From: Anaerolineales bacterium
GTDB lineage: Bacteria > Chloroflexota > Anaerolineae > Anaerolineales > Villigracilaceae
Assembly (NCBI GenBank): GCA_014860805.1
Contig: JACZJB010000267.1
Coordinates: 1-64,000, forward strand
Direction: 5' to 3'
DNA: 64,000 nucleotides
A model generated the notes under the pieces. The model ran no database searches and was not told where the DNA came from. It saw only the letters and a program-made list of their open reading frames with translations. The position numbers and the translations under genes are program-made. This document shows, one piece after another, positions 14,678-23,857 of this stretch (the first letter of the stretch is position 1; every line of letters begins with the position of its first letter).

Positions 14678-15798
14678 TCACTCAATTGTTCTAAAAATAC
14701 CGCTTCCACCGTCATACCCCAGCGCAAACGCGGGTCGGTTTCATTTATGCGGATGGTAACGCCATAAATAATATCGCCGCCCTGCTGAACATACGCATTG
14801 CTGATCTGAGTAATCTCACCTGTGAGGACAAGGTCGGGGAGAGCGTCTGGGGTCAGGCGTACACTTTGACCTTCTTTTAATTTTACAACTTCCAACTCGG
14901 TAATATCGGTTGTTTCGACCGTCCAAACACCGAAATCCGCAAGACTTACAGCACGGGTATCCGTTCCAACCTGTTCACCAGCTTTCACATTCACATCCGC
15001 GACGACGCCATTAAACGGCGCTGTGAGGACATAGTTCGCAAGCGTGTCCTTCGCCGCATCCAGTTGAGCTTTCGCCAAAGTTAGCTGGTCGGCGTTGGGG
15101 CCGTCAAGGCTGATTTCATATTGATATTTCGCTTCAGCCTCAACCGCAAGTGCGGCTTCATATACAGCGTAGACTTCATCACGGCTGCGGGTTTCTTTTT
15201 CCAGGTCACGCAGCGCCTGGTTCAAATCTTCCTGCGCCTTTTCAAGATCATCCTTGGCTGTTTTGCGTTTGGCATTATCTTCGCTCAGGTCTTTGTATTT
15301 ATCGAATTCATCCTGCGCATCTTCAAGATCTGTTCTGCGGTCTTCCACATCAGCCTGAAGGTCCTCAATGCGGTTGTCAATATCATCCACATTGACATCC
15401 TCCCATTCCTTCTCAGCATCCGCACGGACAATTTGCGCGTCCATATACGCCTGCCAAAGCCTGGCACGGTCACCGCTCTCATTGCGAAGAAGCGTATCGT
15501 AGGCATTTTGAGCGATGACGACCTGCGCTTCAGCCCCGCCCGCATTTGCAAGGCGGACTAGCACATCTCCCTCGCTGACAGTATCCCCCGCCTTGACGAG
15601 AACATCCTCCACCACGCCGCGCGCCTGAAAGGTCAGGTTCGTCGCACGGATGGGTTCCAGCCGCCCTTCTGCCACCACTTCATTGGATGTGACAACTTCA
15701 GCCGCCATTGGGGCGGCTTCTGTAGCATTTCCACACGCTGCTAAAACCAGCGCAAGGACTGCAAGTAATGTAATGAATTTCAATATATTTTTTCTCAT
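14674..15798 (-). CDS. HlyD/MacA-type membrane fusion lipoprotein
   Basis: 374 residues. Lipoprotein signal (ALVLAAC, Cys about 21), a barrel-sandwich half (GVVEDVLVKAGDTVSEGDVLVRL), a long coiled coil rich in D/E/K at about 115-215, the second half (APFNGVVADVNVKAGEQV) and a C-terminal beta domain (GQSVRLTPDALPDLVLTGEI). It would link the FtsX-type permease to the outside. It is last in the seven-gene exporter/kinase cluster and follows the permease after 41 bp. Confidence 0.9.
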   Translation of the reverse strand: MRKNILKFITLLAVLALVLAACGNATEAAPMAAEVVTSNEVVAEGRLEPIRATNLTFQARGVVEDVLVKAGDTVSEGDVLVRLANAGGAEAQVVIAQNAYDTLLRNESGDRARLWQAYMDAQIVRADAEKEWEDVNVDDIDNRIEDLQADVEDRRTDLEDAQDEFDKYKDLSEDNAKRKTAKDDLEKAQEDLNQALRDLEKETRSRDEVYAVYEAALAVEAEAKYQYEISLDGPNADQLTLAKAQLDAAKDTLANYVLTAPFNGVVADVNVKAGEQVGTDTRAVSLADFGVWTVETTDITELEVVKLKEGQSVRLTPDALPDLVLTGEITQISNAYVQQGGDIIYGVTIRINETDPRLRWGMTVEAVFLEQLSD

Positions 15799-15839
15799 GG
15801 TTTCCTTCTTATCGTATAACGTTGGACATTCAACGTTGA

Positions 15840-18272
15840 TTATTCGTATGCCAATACTTCCCGAATGGTCAGGCGCGCCGCATTGCGTGCAGGCACTATG
15901 GACGCAACTACGGAAAGAACCAATACCAGCCCAAACCAGATTGCATATCCCAAATATGTAAAAACCACCTCAATGGGAGTTTCAAAGACAGCCAGGCTGA
16001 CAATATAGGAAAGTCCATAGGTGAACGGTATGGAAACCCCAATTGCCAGGATAAACGAGAGCGTGCCGATCACAAAGCCTTCCGCAATGATAGTCCGCAT
16101 GACGGCACGATCATCTGCGCCAATGGCACGCATAATCCCGATCTCACGGGTGCGTTCAAGGACATTCATACCCATGGTGCCCGTGAGTCCCATGGCGCCG
16201 ACAACAGCAGTCAACACTGCCATGATGAGCAGGAACGTAACGAGAATATCCAGACTTTCAAGCGCGCTATCCAACGATGCGAGGCCTGATTCTGCTTTAC
16301 GGACTTTAAATCCTGCGTCGCGGAAGAAGCGATCCAATTCCTCCGCCATCAAATCCTGGGACGTGCGATCATGCTGTGAGGTCACAACGCGGAAGGACGA
16401 GGAACGATTTGGCAAGTTGGTAATTTGAGCGGCATATTCAAGCGGTATGTACCCAAATACACCTTCCTGCCCAACAAATTTGAACAACCCGATCACTTCC
16501 CACGTTTCCTCCCGCCCGTTGACTTTTAGCGAGATGGAGTCGCCCGGCTTGAGGGCAGGATAGGTATCCAGCACCTTCTCACTCAACAGAATCTTGCGGA
16601 CATCTGCTGCCCGCATCCATCGTCCCGCAACCAGGATCGGCTCGATCAATTTACTTTCAGCAGGCGGCGCAAAGACATTTATGTTCTCAGCCACTGTTCC
16701 ATCGGCGTAGAGGAGTTCAAACGAAAGGAATTGCCAGCCTTCCACAGATACTACGTCTGGATTCTGCAATGCAAATTGTTCCACCTCGCGAATGCGATAT
16801 GACTTGTCAAAGTCCAGCGTGATGTCAGCGCGGAAATATTTCCCGATGTCACTCATGTAATCGTGCAATGTGACACGCACATTAAACACAGCAATAAAGA
16901 TCGCGCCTCCCATCGTTAATGTGAAGAGCGTTAACATCAGGCGTCCGCGGCGGCGGAATGTATTGCGGATGGAGATAATAAACGGGCGCGGGAAGTGAAT
17001 ACCCCGTCTGGCTAAAATGTTAGTCAGGCGCACCAGCATCCAGTCAAACCAGTTAACACGGCTTTCCTGTTTTTGCGATTTGTTTTCATCACCTGTTATG
17101 TCGCCGCTCAGGGCGCGTAAAACCGTAATGCGCGACCCATTAACAACCGGCGCAATTCCCGCAACCAAAGGGACAAGAACACCGATCACAATTTGAATGA
17201 TGAGCGCCATCGGCACAATGCGATAGCCAAGCAAGTTGAATCTTAACTTGTCAGCCATAAACTCGGCAAGCCTATACGCACCCCACCCACCCGCGGGAAC
17301 CGCGATCAACAGCGCCAGGAAGCTGAACGCCATAATGAGCGTGAGGTACATGGCAAAAACCTGATTACGCCTGCCGCCAACCAGTTTGATCACGCCGATA
17401 TGACGCAAGTGCTGACTGAGCAAGGCATCCAGCGTGTTGGCAATCAGCGAGCTCGAGAGGAAAACGATCAAAACACCAAGCGCCATCAAAATGCCGAGAA
17501 CAGCGTTGATGATATCTGCAAGCGGATACTTGTTCTTTTCGGAGAAACGGGTACGAATAACATCCGTGCCATTTCTTTCCAGCTTATCTTTAATATCGGC
17601 TCCTGCTTCATGGATGTAATTCAGATCATCCACATTCTTAGACAGGGTTACGTATGCGCGATTAAATAAATCATCAGGCTGGCGTAGTGTCGGCATGGTT
17701 TTCATTGAAACAAAGCCGAGCGAAGGGGCTAGAAAATCTCCCGCACTCGAACTCGAATCCTGCACAATTCCGACGATCTTTAATTGTTTCGTGGTGCCGT
17801 CAGGCAACTCAAGAACGATATGGTCGCCAATTTCAAAGTCGATCTTTTCGAGCGTTCTCTTATCGAGCAAGATCTCATCTTTTTTTGCTTCAGCCGCCCC
17901 TGCAATCGGGCGCAACAAGTTGATCGTATTGTCTTCAAAACTTTCAAAAGCAATCACATCCAACGATATCCAGGTAGTGCTGCCAGCAGTGCGCGCGCGG
18001 AAATTAGTCACACGCCGCGCATCTGCATCCGCTACCCCATGCATGTTGCGGATGGTTTCCAGAACATCCTGATCGAAATTTGCCGTCCGTAGTTCGATAT
18101 TTGACGGATTATTCTGCGCGTACGAAACGCCCATATCATTCCCAATGATCTGGTATGCGCCGGCAATAACTCCAATCGAAAATACTCCCACAGCGATGGA
18201 AAACACCACCAACAAGGTGCGTCCCTTGTTATCCCATAAATCGTGTAAAACCTTACGCCATCTTGGTCTCAT
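15840..18272 (-). CDS. FtsX/MacB-type ABC transporter permease, duplicated form
   Basis: 810 residues. It has an N-terminal transmembrane helix, a periplasmic MacB-like domain, a three-helix FtsX core at about 265-400 (VLIVFLSSSLIANTLDALL), then a second helix (about 440-460), another extracytoplasmic domain and a second FtsX core (about 690-810). This is the layout of the DevC/LolE-like permeases with two FtsX units. With the two ATPases and the fusion protein it forms a likely exporter or mechanotransmission-type ABC system. It uses no transmembrane passage motif that would tell the substrate. Confidence 0.9.
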   Translation of the reverse strand: MRPRWRKVLHDLWDNKGRTLLVVFSIAVGVFSIGVIAGAYQIIGNDMGVSYAQNNPSNIELRTANFDQDVLETIRNMHGVADADARRVTNFRARTAGSTTWISLDVIAFESFEDNTINLLRPIAGAAEAKKDEILLDKRTLEKIDFEIGDHIVLELPDGTTKQLKIVGIVQDSSSSAGDFLAPSLGFVSMKTMPTLRQPDDLFNRAYVTLSKNVDDLNYIHEAGADIKDKLERNGTDVIRTRFSEKNKYPLADIINAVLGILMALGVLIVFLSSSLIANTLDALLSQHLRHIGVIKLVGGRRNQVFAMYLTLIMAFSFLALLIAVPAGGWGAYRLAEFMADKLRFNLLGYRIVPMALIIQIVIGVLVPLVAGIAPVVNGSRITVLRALSGDITGDENKSQKQESRVNWFDWMLVRLTNILARRGIHFPRPFIISIRNTFRRRGRLMLTLFTLTMGGAIFIAVFNVRVTLHDYMSDIGKYFRADITLDFDKSYRIREVEQFALQNPDVVSVEGWQFLSFELLYADGTVAENINVFAPPAESKLIEPILVAGRWMRAADVRKILLSEKVLDTYPALKPGDSISLKVNGREETWEVIGLFKFVGQEGVFGYIPLEYAAQITNLPNRSSSFRVVTSQHDRTSQDLMAEELDRFFRDAGFKVRKAESGLASLDSALESLDILVTFLLIMAVLTAVVGAMGLTGTMGMNVLERTREIGIMRAIGADDRAVMRTIIAEGFVIGTLSFILAIGVSIPFTYGLSYIVSLAVFETPIEVVFTYLGYAIWFGLVLVLSVVASIVPARNAARLTIREVLAYE

Positions 18273-18285
18273 AAACTTCTTTCAC

Positions 18286-18318
18286 AGACCTGACGGGTTT
18301 TGCAAACCTGTCAGGTCT
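18286..18318. repeat. 15-bp palindrome between kinase and permease genes
   Basis: Arms AGACCTGACGGGTTT (18286-18300) and AAACCTGTCAGGTCT (18304-18318) pair over their whole length with one G-T pair and a 3-nt loop. It lies inside an operon, in the 52-bp gap between the sensor kinase stop and the permease start. It may be a partial terminator, a processing site, or an interspersed palindrome; a similar one is at 44547. Confidence 0.7.
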
Positions 18319-18324
18319 ACATTA

Positions 18325-20394
18325 CTACTTCAACAATTCGCTGACTTCGCTTGCAGAATACGGCTTCACGGTTACGTCTTTCACGCCATTGCGCAGGAAT
18401 TTTGTTACGCGTTCGGGATTGATCGCGGAAGTGAGGATCACAGTTTTCGCGGCAAGTCCTGCATTTGAAAGGGCAGACAGGACATCGGTCAGGGGAACAG
18501 AGGCGATGTTTTCATCCACGAGAATTAAGTCGGCGGCGGGAATCTTTTTCAAATCGACAGACTGGGTTAATTTGATCTTTGAATCCTTAAGCAATTCAGC
18601 AAAGAGATTTGACCAATCATCGTTGTCGTCGATCAAAAGGAGATTCTTCACGCCTCCTGCCTGAACCTGGGAATTGTTCACCACCCCTCGAGGCAGATAC
18701 ATGGCGACGGTAGTGCCTCTGCCCTGCTCGCTGACAAGTGCAATGCGTCCCTGAGATTGCGAGACAACATGCATGGCGGCGGGCAGACCGAGTCCGTGAT
18801 GCGATACGCCGCGCGTGGTATAGAACGGAGACCAAGCCTTGCGCATCGTCTCTTCGTCCATGCCTACGCCATCATCTTCTATTTCAATTTCGAGAAGGCC
18901 ACGTTCTTCCGTAGGATGGACACTCACCTTCACGGATTTCGCACCCGCTTCGGCAGCGTTTTGCAAAATATTGCCAAGTGCGCGAGTAAGCTGTGTGCTG
19001 TCTGCGATCACATATGCGGCGGCGGGAGCAATATCGACTTTGAGTGCGTTTTCAGAAATGTTGCGCTCAGAAGCGGCAGTCCGCAGCACATCTGCAAAGA
19101 GGACGGGGCGCGGCTTCATCTCACGCACGGCGCCGATCAACTGTTCCTTCACTTGGATGATCTGTGCGGCGCTTTCGGAGATCATATCAAGATCTTCTTT
19201 CAAAGATTCGACATCCACCTTTCCATCAGCGATCTCTTCACGCAGGCGGGCAACTGTCAGCGAAATGGGAAGAGTCTTGTTGCCGATCCAGTGAATGGCT
19301 TCGGTGGAGGCGGTTGTCAGTGCTTCAAAGACCTTGTTGCGTAAAATTTCGTTGTGTGCTTCTTTGAGTTCATCGATGAGTCTTGCATTATTGATGGCAA
19401 CCGCAAGATGTTCCGCCATTGTCAACAAAGTGGTGATGTCATCTTCGCTGAACGCGCGTTCCTCCGAGCTCTGAATGGTGACAGCGCCCACTGCTTTACC
19501 GCCATAAACAAGAGGCAGCGCCATCTCCGAACGAGTATGCGGCAAATGCGGATTCTTGAAATGCACCCGCTCCTCGCCGACATCCAAGGCAATACGCGCC
19601 TCACCCATGGCAATGCACGCGCCGATCATCGAGTCTGTTCCAATTTTAAGTTTGTGACCTTCTGCCACCATGGCTTTGCCTGCCTTGCCATATCCAGCGC
19701 GAAGGACAGCGTATTCACCTTTTTCATCCAGAAGGAAAACACCCGCGTAATACAAACCATAGGATTCGCAAATGATATTTACAGTTTGCGGGAGAAGTTT
19801 TTCAAGATCGAGAATGGAAGTGACTTCCTTGCCCACACGGTTCGCAGCTTTGAGCAAACGGGAGCGGCGCTCTGCCTGGCGGTGTAAATTGGAATTTTGA
19901 ATGGCAATCGCAAGCTGGTCAGCCATGGTCTGCAAGGCGGCGATATCTTCATCATGGAAAGCCGCCTCTTCAGTGGACTGTACTGTTAATGCGCCGATGA
20001 CATCGTCACCGACAATTAATGGAAGCGCCATTTCGGAGCGGGTCTTGGGAAGGTGGGGATTTTCAAAGAAAACCGCCTCGTGCCCGACGTCCAGAGCGAT
20101 GCGTCCCTGACGATTGGCAATGGATGCGCCGATCATCGAGTTCCCGCCGATGGCAAGCTTATGTCCTTCGGTAATCATCGCCCTGCCAGCCTCTCCACGG
20201 CCCGCGCGAAGAACAGCGTATTGTTTTTTATCGTCAAGCAAAAAGACGCCAGCGTAATAAAAACCAAATTCATCACAAATGATATCCACGGTGCGCTGGA
20301 ATAATTCGTATGGGTCCAGGATGGTGGTGATGTTCTTGGCAGCGCGCGCCGCGGCTTTCAACAAAGTAGCATGTCGTTGAATATCGTTTGTCAT
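18325..20394 (-). CDS. Hybrid sensor kinase: GAF-GAF-HK-REC
   Basis: About 689 residues from ATG 20394 (MTNDIQRH). Two GAF domains (about 20-165 and 185-330) are near copies of each other (YYAGVFLLDDKKQYAVLRAG and YYAGVFLLDEKGEYAVLRAG). A dimerisation segment follows with IHWIGNKTLPI as the likely phospho-His site, then a HATPase domain with DDGVGMDEETMRKAW and GLGLPAAMHVV, and a C-terminal receiver whose start LLLIDDNDDW and LILVDENIASV show the acidic pocket. No transmembrane segment, so cytoplasmic. It sits between the response regulator and the permease. Confidence 0.9.
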   Translation of the reverse strand: MTNDIQRHATLLKAAARAAKNITTILDPYELFQRTVDIICDEFGFYYAGVFLLDDKKQYAVLRAGRGEAGRAMITEGHKLAIGGNSMIGASIANRQGRIALDVGHEAVFFENPHLPKTRSEMALPLIVGDDVIGALTVQSTEEAAFHDEDIAALQTMADQLAIAIQNSNLHRQAERRSRLLKAANRVGKEVTSILDLEKLLPQTVNIICESYGLYYAGVFLLDEKGEYAVLRAGYGKAGKAMVAEGHKLKIGTDSMIGACIAMGEARIALDVGEERVHFKNPHLPHTRSEMALPLVYGGKAVGAVTIQSSEERAFSEDDITTLLTMAEHLAVAINNARLIDELKEAHNEILRNKVFEALTTASTEAIHWIGNKTLPISLTVARLREEIADGKVDVESLKEDLDMISESAAQIIQVKEQLIGAVREMKPRPVLFADVLRTAASERNISENALKVDIAPAAAYVIADSTQLTRALGNILQNAAEAGAKSVKVSVHPTEERGLLEIEIEDDGVGMDEETMRKAWSPFYTTRGVSHHGLGLPAAMHVVSQSQGRIALVSEQGRGTTVAMYLPRGVVNNSQVQAGGVKNLLLIDDNDDWSNLFAELLKDSKIKLTQSVDLKKIPAADLILVDENIASVPLTDVLSALSNAGLAAKTVILTSAINPERVTKFLRNGVKDVTVKPYSASEVSELLK

Positions 20395-20401
20395 AAGTCC
20401 T

Positions 20402-20788
20402 CTATTTTTCATTTAAAATTTTCTGGATCAATTCAACCAACCCCTGCTCACGCCCTTTGACGAAGAATGCGCTTGCGCCATGGGAAGCGGCATCCTTTGC
20501 GCGGCTCACTTCATCATAGGCGGTCAGGATCACCACGGGCAGGTCAGCCTTTTTCTTTTTCAGGTCATCGAGCAGGTCAAAGCCTGCGCCTGTTTTTGGC
20601 ATGCCGTCAAAGCCGGGCATATTCAAATCCAACACGGCAATGTTGACTTCACCTGCGTTTTCCGAAAAGACTTCGCTTCCGCTTTTGCAATCGGATGCGG
20701 TCAACACATCAAATCCTGCCCGCAAAAGAGTCTTCTCCAAACTGCGTTGGATCAACTTCTCATCATCCACTAAAAGAACTGTTGTCAT
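20402..20788 (-). CDS. Single-domain response regulator
   Basis: 128 residues from ATG 20788, which has GGAGG upstream; a longer in-frame ATG at 20887 overlaps the previous gene and adds unrelated residues. Receiver domain only: VDDE acidic pair, phospho-acceptor Asp 54 in VLDLNMPG, Thr in ILTAYDE and the final Lys in FFVKGRE. With no output domain it probably passes phosphate between the two kinases or binds a partner. It lies between the two kinase genes. Confidence 0.92.
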   Translation of the reverse strand: MTTVLLVDDEKLIQRSLEKTLLRAGFDVLTASDCKSGSEVFSENAGEVNIAVLDLNMPGFDGMPKTGAGFDLLDDLKKKKADLPVVILTAYDEVSRAKDAASHGASAFFVKGREQGLVELIQKILNEK

Positions 20789-20807
20789 GCAACCTCCAAA
20801 AATAAAA

Positions 20808-22703
20808 TTATGATTTCTGAACGGGCAGGCGCACAAAAAAAGTTGCGCCTTTTCCCGCATCGCTTTCCAATGTAATCTTTCCGCCATGCTGATTCACGAT
20901 CTGCATCACTGAGGAAAGACCAAGCCCCGTCCCGCCGCTCGTCCCTTTGGTGGTGAAAAACGAGACCCAGATCTTATCTTGAATCTCTTTTGGAATCCCG
21001 GGACCGTTATCTTTTATGGTCACCAAAACAAAATTCGGATCATCGTCGCGGCGCCCATTCACAAAAATCTTCGGCGCAGAAGTCTTCCCCATCGCTTCCC
21101 ACGCATTCTTGATCAAATTATTGAAAACCTGTTCCACCTGTCTTACATCCACATGCGCGGCGGGCATATCATCCGCCCAATTCATCTCCACTACGCCATC
21201 AGGCAAGCCCATGCCTTCCACTGTGGCAGTGATCATTTCTCGCAAAGAAACAGCCGCATCGTTACGTTGACGCGCAGGACCAATCAAACCTTCCTTGATA
21301 TCCAAAATCGTTGCCGCACTCTTTTCGGCAATATCCAGATCTTCCATCAAAGATTCGACGCTGACCAATGCCTGCAATCGATTTGGCTTCATGGCGGACA
21401 TTTCGGCAAGGATGTGGTTCAAGTCGATACCCAACGCGCCCGCTTCTTCCTTGACCGTTTGAACTGCCGTTCGTAACGATTCATTATCCAACCCTGATTC
21501 ATCGATCTGCCCAATCAATGCCAGCAGATATCCCAAATCTTCGCGCACACGCTTGACACTGCCAGGGATCGGCGCAGCCTTGTTCCCCACCCAATGGATG
21601 GCTTCGCCTGTCGCGGTGGCAATCGCTTCAAATGTTTTCGTGCGTAAAATTTCAGCGTTCGCACTTTCAAGTTTATTCATCAATTGTGCGTTGTTGATTG
21701 CAATCGCAACCTGTTCAGCCATGGCTTGCAGCGAAGTGATATCGTCCTCGGAAAATGCGTTCAACTGGTTGCTCTGCACGGTCAATGCGCCCAGGGCGAT
21801 AGAATCAACTACCAGCGGCAGAGCCATCTCGGAACGAGTATCAGGCAAAAACGGATTCTTGAAGCGCGACTCCTCCCCATCCACATCCAAAGCGATTTTC
21901 GCTTCCTGACTCAGGATGGCAGACCCGATCATGGACTTATCATCCACGGGCAGGTGATAATTTTGCTCCATCATTTTGCGTCCCGCGGCGGCATATCCAG
22001 CACGCAGCACAGCCCATTGACGGTCTTCTGAAACGAGGAAGATGCCTGAATAATAAAAATTAAACTCGCTGCAAATGATGTTGACAGTATGCTTGAGCAG
22101 CTCATCCATGTCCAAAATCGAAGTTACCATTTGTCCAACACGCGCCGCGGTTTCAAGCAAGCGATGCCTTCGTTCGAGCATGGAGAACATGCGCTCGTTC
22201 TGCTGAAGCAGGTGCTTGTTCTTTTCCAGCGCGCTGCTCAATTGACGGATGTTGCCTTCAAGGCGTTCCACCAACTCCTGTTGATAGGCTTGCAAATGCT
22301 TCTCAGCATGTTCAAGTTTTTCGACTCTGCCATGTAAATATTCATTGACCAGTTCTTCAAAGTCATCTTCTATCGGTTTGGAGATAAAACCGACCGCCCC
22401 TGCTGCAAGCGCGCGTTCCCGCGCGCCGGGGGATGTATCCGCAGAAACAATGACGATGGGTGTATCCGGCAGCATTTTCTTCAAGCGGGTTGCAGCTTCA
22501 CTGCCTGTCATATGCGGCAGATTGTGATCGAGCAAAATCAGGCTGGGATTTGTTTCCTCGGCAAGCTGCAAGCCATCAAGTGGATCAGCAGCTTCAAGCA
22601 CCACATATCTATCCGAGAGCAGACGCCGCACAAGCGCGCGGGATTCATCGCTGTCTTCGATGTAGAGTATCTGCGGGAGTGAACGCGGGTCAGACGAGGG
22701 CAT
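20808..22703 (-). CDS. Sensor kinase: REC-coiled coil-GAF-HK
   Basis: 631 residues. The N-terminal receiver (about 11-125) has acceptor Asp 59 in LILLDHNLPHM, followed by a coiled coil (about 127-190), a GAF domain (about 195-340) close to those of the neighbouring kinase, the phospho-His segment IHWVGNKAAPI and a HATPase domain with KDNGPGIPKEIQDKIW and GTGLGLSSVMQIV. Cytoplasmic. It starts 2 bp after the ABC-cNBD gene, so ATPase and kinase are made from one message. Confidence 0.92.
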   Translation of the reverse strand: MPSSDPRSLPQILYIEDSDESRALVRRLLSDRYVVLEAADPLDGLQLAEETNPSLILLDHNLPHMTGSEAATRLKKMLPDTPIVIVSADTSPGARERALAAGAVGFISKPIEDDFEELVNEYLHGRVEKLEHAEKHLQAYQQELVERLEGNIRQLSSALEKNKHLLQQNERMFSMLERRHRLLETAARVGQMVTSILDMDELLKHTVNIICSEFNFYYSGIFLVSEDRQWAVLRAGYAAAGRKMMEQNYHLPVDDKSMIGSAILSQEAKIALDVDGEESRFKNPFLPDTRSEMALPLVVDSIALGALTVQSNQLNAFSEDDITSLQAMAEQVAIAINNAQLMNKLESANAEILRTKTFEAIATATGEAIHWVGNKAAPIPGSVKRVREDLGYLLALIGQIDESGLDNESLRTAVQTVKEEAGALGIDLNHILAEMSAMKPNRLQALVSVESLMEDLDIAEKSAATILDIKEGLIGPARQRNDAAVSLREMITATVEGMGLPDGVVEMNWADDMPAAHVDVRQVEQVFNNLIKNAWEAMGKTSAPKIFVNGRRDDDPNFVLVTIKDNGPGIPKEIQDKIWVSFFTTKGTSGGTGLGLSSVMQIVNQHGGKITLESDAGKGATFFVRLPVQKS

Positions 22704-22705
22704 GT

Positions 22706-23857
22706 TTATCTGCTTCTGTAATCGGGAATTCGATGGGCTTCCAATCGTTTTTGAACGATTTTCGCCACCGCCTCGGCTGTGATCGGGGACTCGTTCATTA
22801 CGCGCACAAAATCTGCGCGCGGCAGAGCCAACACCTCCACAGGTTTTTTCCCTGCACGTACATTGGCAATGGATTTTCCGCCTTTCAGAAGTTCCATCTC
22901 GCCAAAGAATTCGCCGTCGCCCAATCGGGAAACGATGTTTTCATTTTTCTTTTTGCTCTGCAAAATCACTTCCACTTCACCGCTGCGGATCATGAAGAAA
23001 TAATCCGCGGGTTCATTGCGGGAGATAATGGTTTCATGCGGCTGATATGTGCGCTCTTCCACCAGTTTCGTAAACTCCAGCATGTGACGATGTCTCAATT
23101 GCGGCAATGACCTTGCAATCGTCTCGTCGATCAACTCGCCATCGGAGATGATGATGTTGCGATGGGTACGCGACGTGAGCGACGGGTCATGCGTGACCAT
23201 GACAATGGTCTTCCCTTGCGAAACAAAATGTTCAAACAGCCCGATGATCGTATCTGCGGATTTGGTATCAAGGTTGCCTGTCGGCTCATCGGCGATCAGA
23301 AGAGGCGGGTCACAAGCCATGGCGCGGGCAATCGCCGCCAATTGCTGTTGACCGGTGGAAACAAGAATGGGTAGTTTATTTGCAAATTTTTCCAAACCCA
23401 CCAGTTTCAATAATTCCATGGCGCGTTCGGGACGTTCATCGAAACCGTACATATCCACATAATCCATGGGAAGCATGACGTTTTCCAAAAGCGTAAGCAT
23501 GGGCAGCAGCTGGAAGAATTGGAAAACGATGCCCAGATTCTTGCCGCGCCAGTTGGACCGCTGGCTTTCGGTGACGCCTGTATAAATATCCTTGCCGTTG
23601 ACGATGACCTGCCCTTCGCTGGGATGGTCAATGCCTGTGACCATGTTCAGTAAAGTGGATTTTCCGCTGCCAGATTTACCGACAATGGAAACGAACTCGC
23701 CGCGTTTGATGGTTAAATCCACGCTTTTGAGGACGGTGAACTCGCCTGCCGCGTTGGCAAAACGTTTGGCGACGCCATGCAGTTGTATGATGGCGTCCGG
23801 TGAAGAGGAGGCTTCTCGGACAGAATCAACTGTCCGCGGCGAACGAGGCGCTTTCAT
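22706..23857 (-). CDS. ABC transporter ATPase fused to a cyclic nucleotide-binding domain
   Basis: 383 residues. The N-terminal LolD/MacB-type ATPase has Walker A GKSGSGKSTLL (60-70) and Walker B LLIADEPTGNLD (about 186-197), but its signature reads VSTGQQQLAAIARA instead of [14 protein letters not shown]. From about 250 to 365 it continues as a CAP-family ligand-binding domain (YFFMIRSGEVEVIL, LGDGEFFGEMELL). The start overlaps the previous ATPase by ATGA. ATP hydrolysis in a pair with the neighbour ATPase may be gated by a small ligand. The ligand is unknown. Confidence 0.9.
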   Translation of the reverse strand: MKAPRSPRTVDSVREASSSPDAIIQLHGVAKRFANAAGEFTVLKSVDLTIKRGEFVSIVGKSGSGKSTLLNMVTGIDHPSEGQVIVNGKDIYTGVTESQRSNWRGKNLGIVFQFFQLLPMLTLLENVMLPMDYVDMYGFDERPERAMELLKLVGLEKFANKLPILVSTGQQQLAAIARAMACDPPLLIADEPTGNLDTKSADTIIGLFEHFVSQGKTIVMVTHDPSLTSRTHRNIIISDGELIDETIARSLPQLRHRHMLEFTKLVEERTYQPHETIISRNEPADYFFMIRSGEVEVILQSKKKNENIVSRLGDGEFFGEMELLKGGKSIANVRAGKKPVEVLALPRADFVRVMNESPITAEAVAKIVQKRLEAHRIPDYRSR

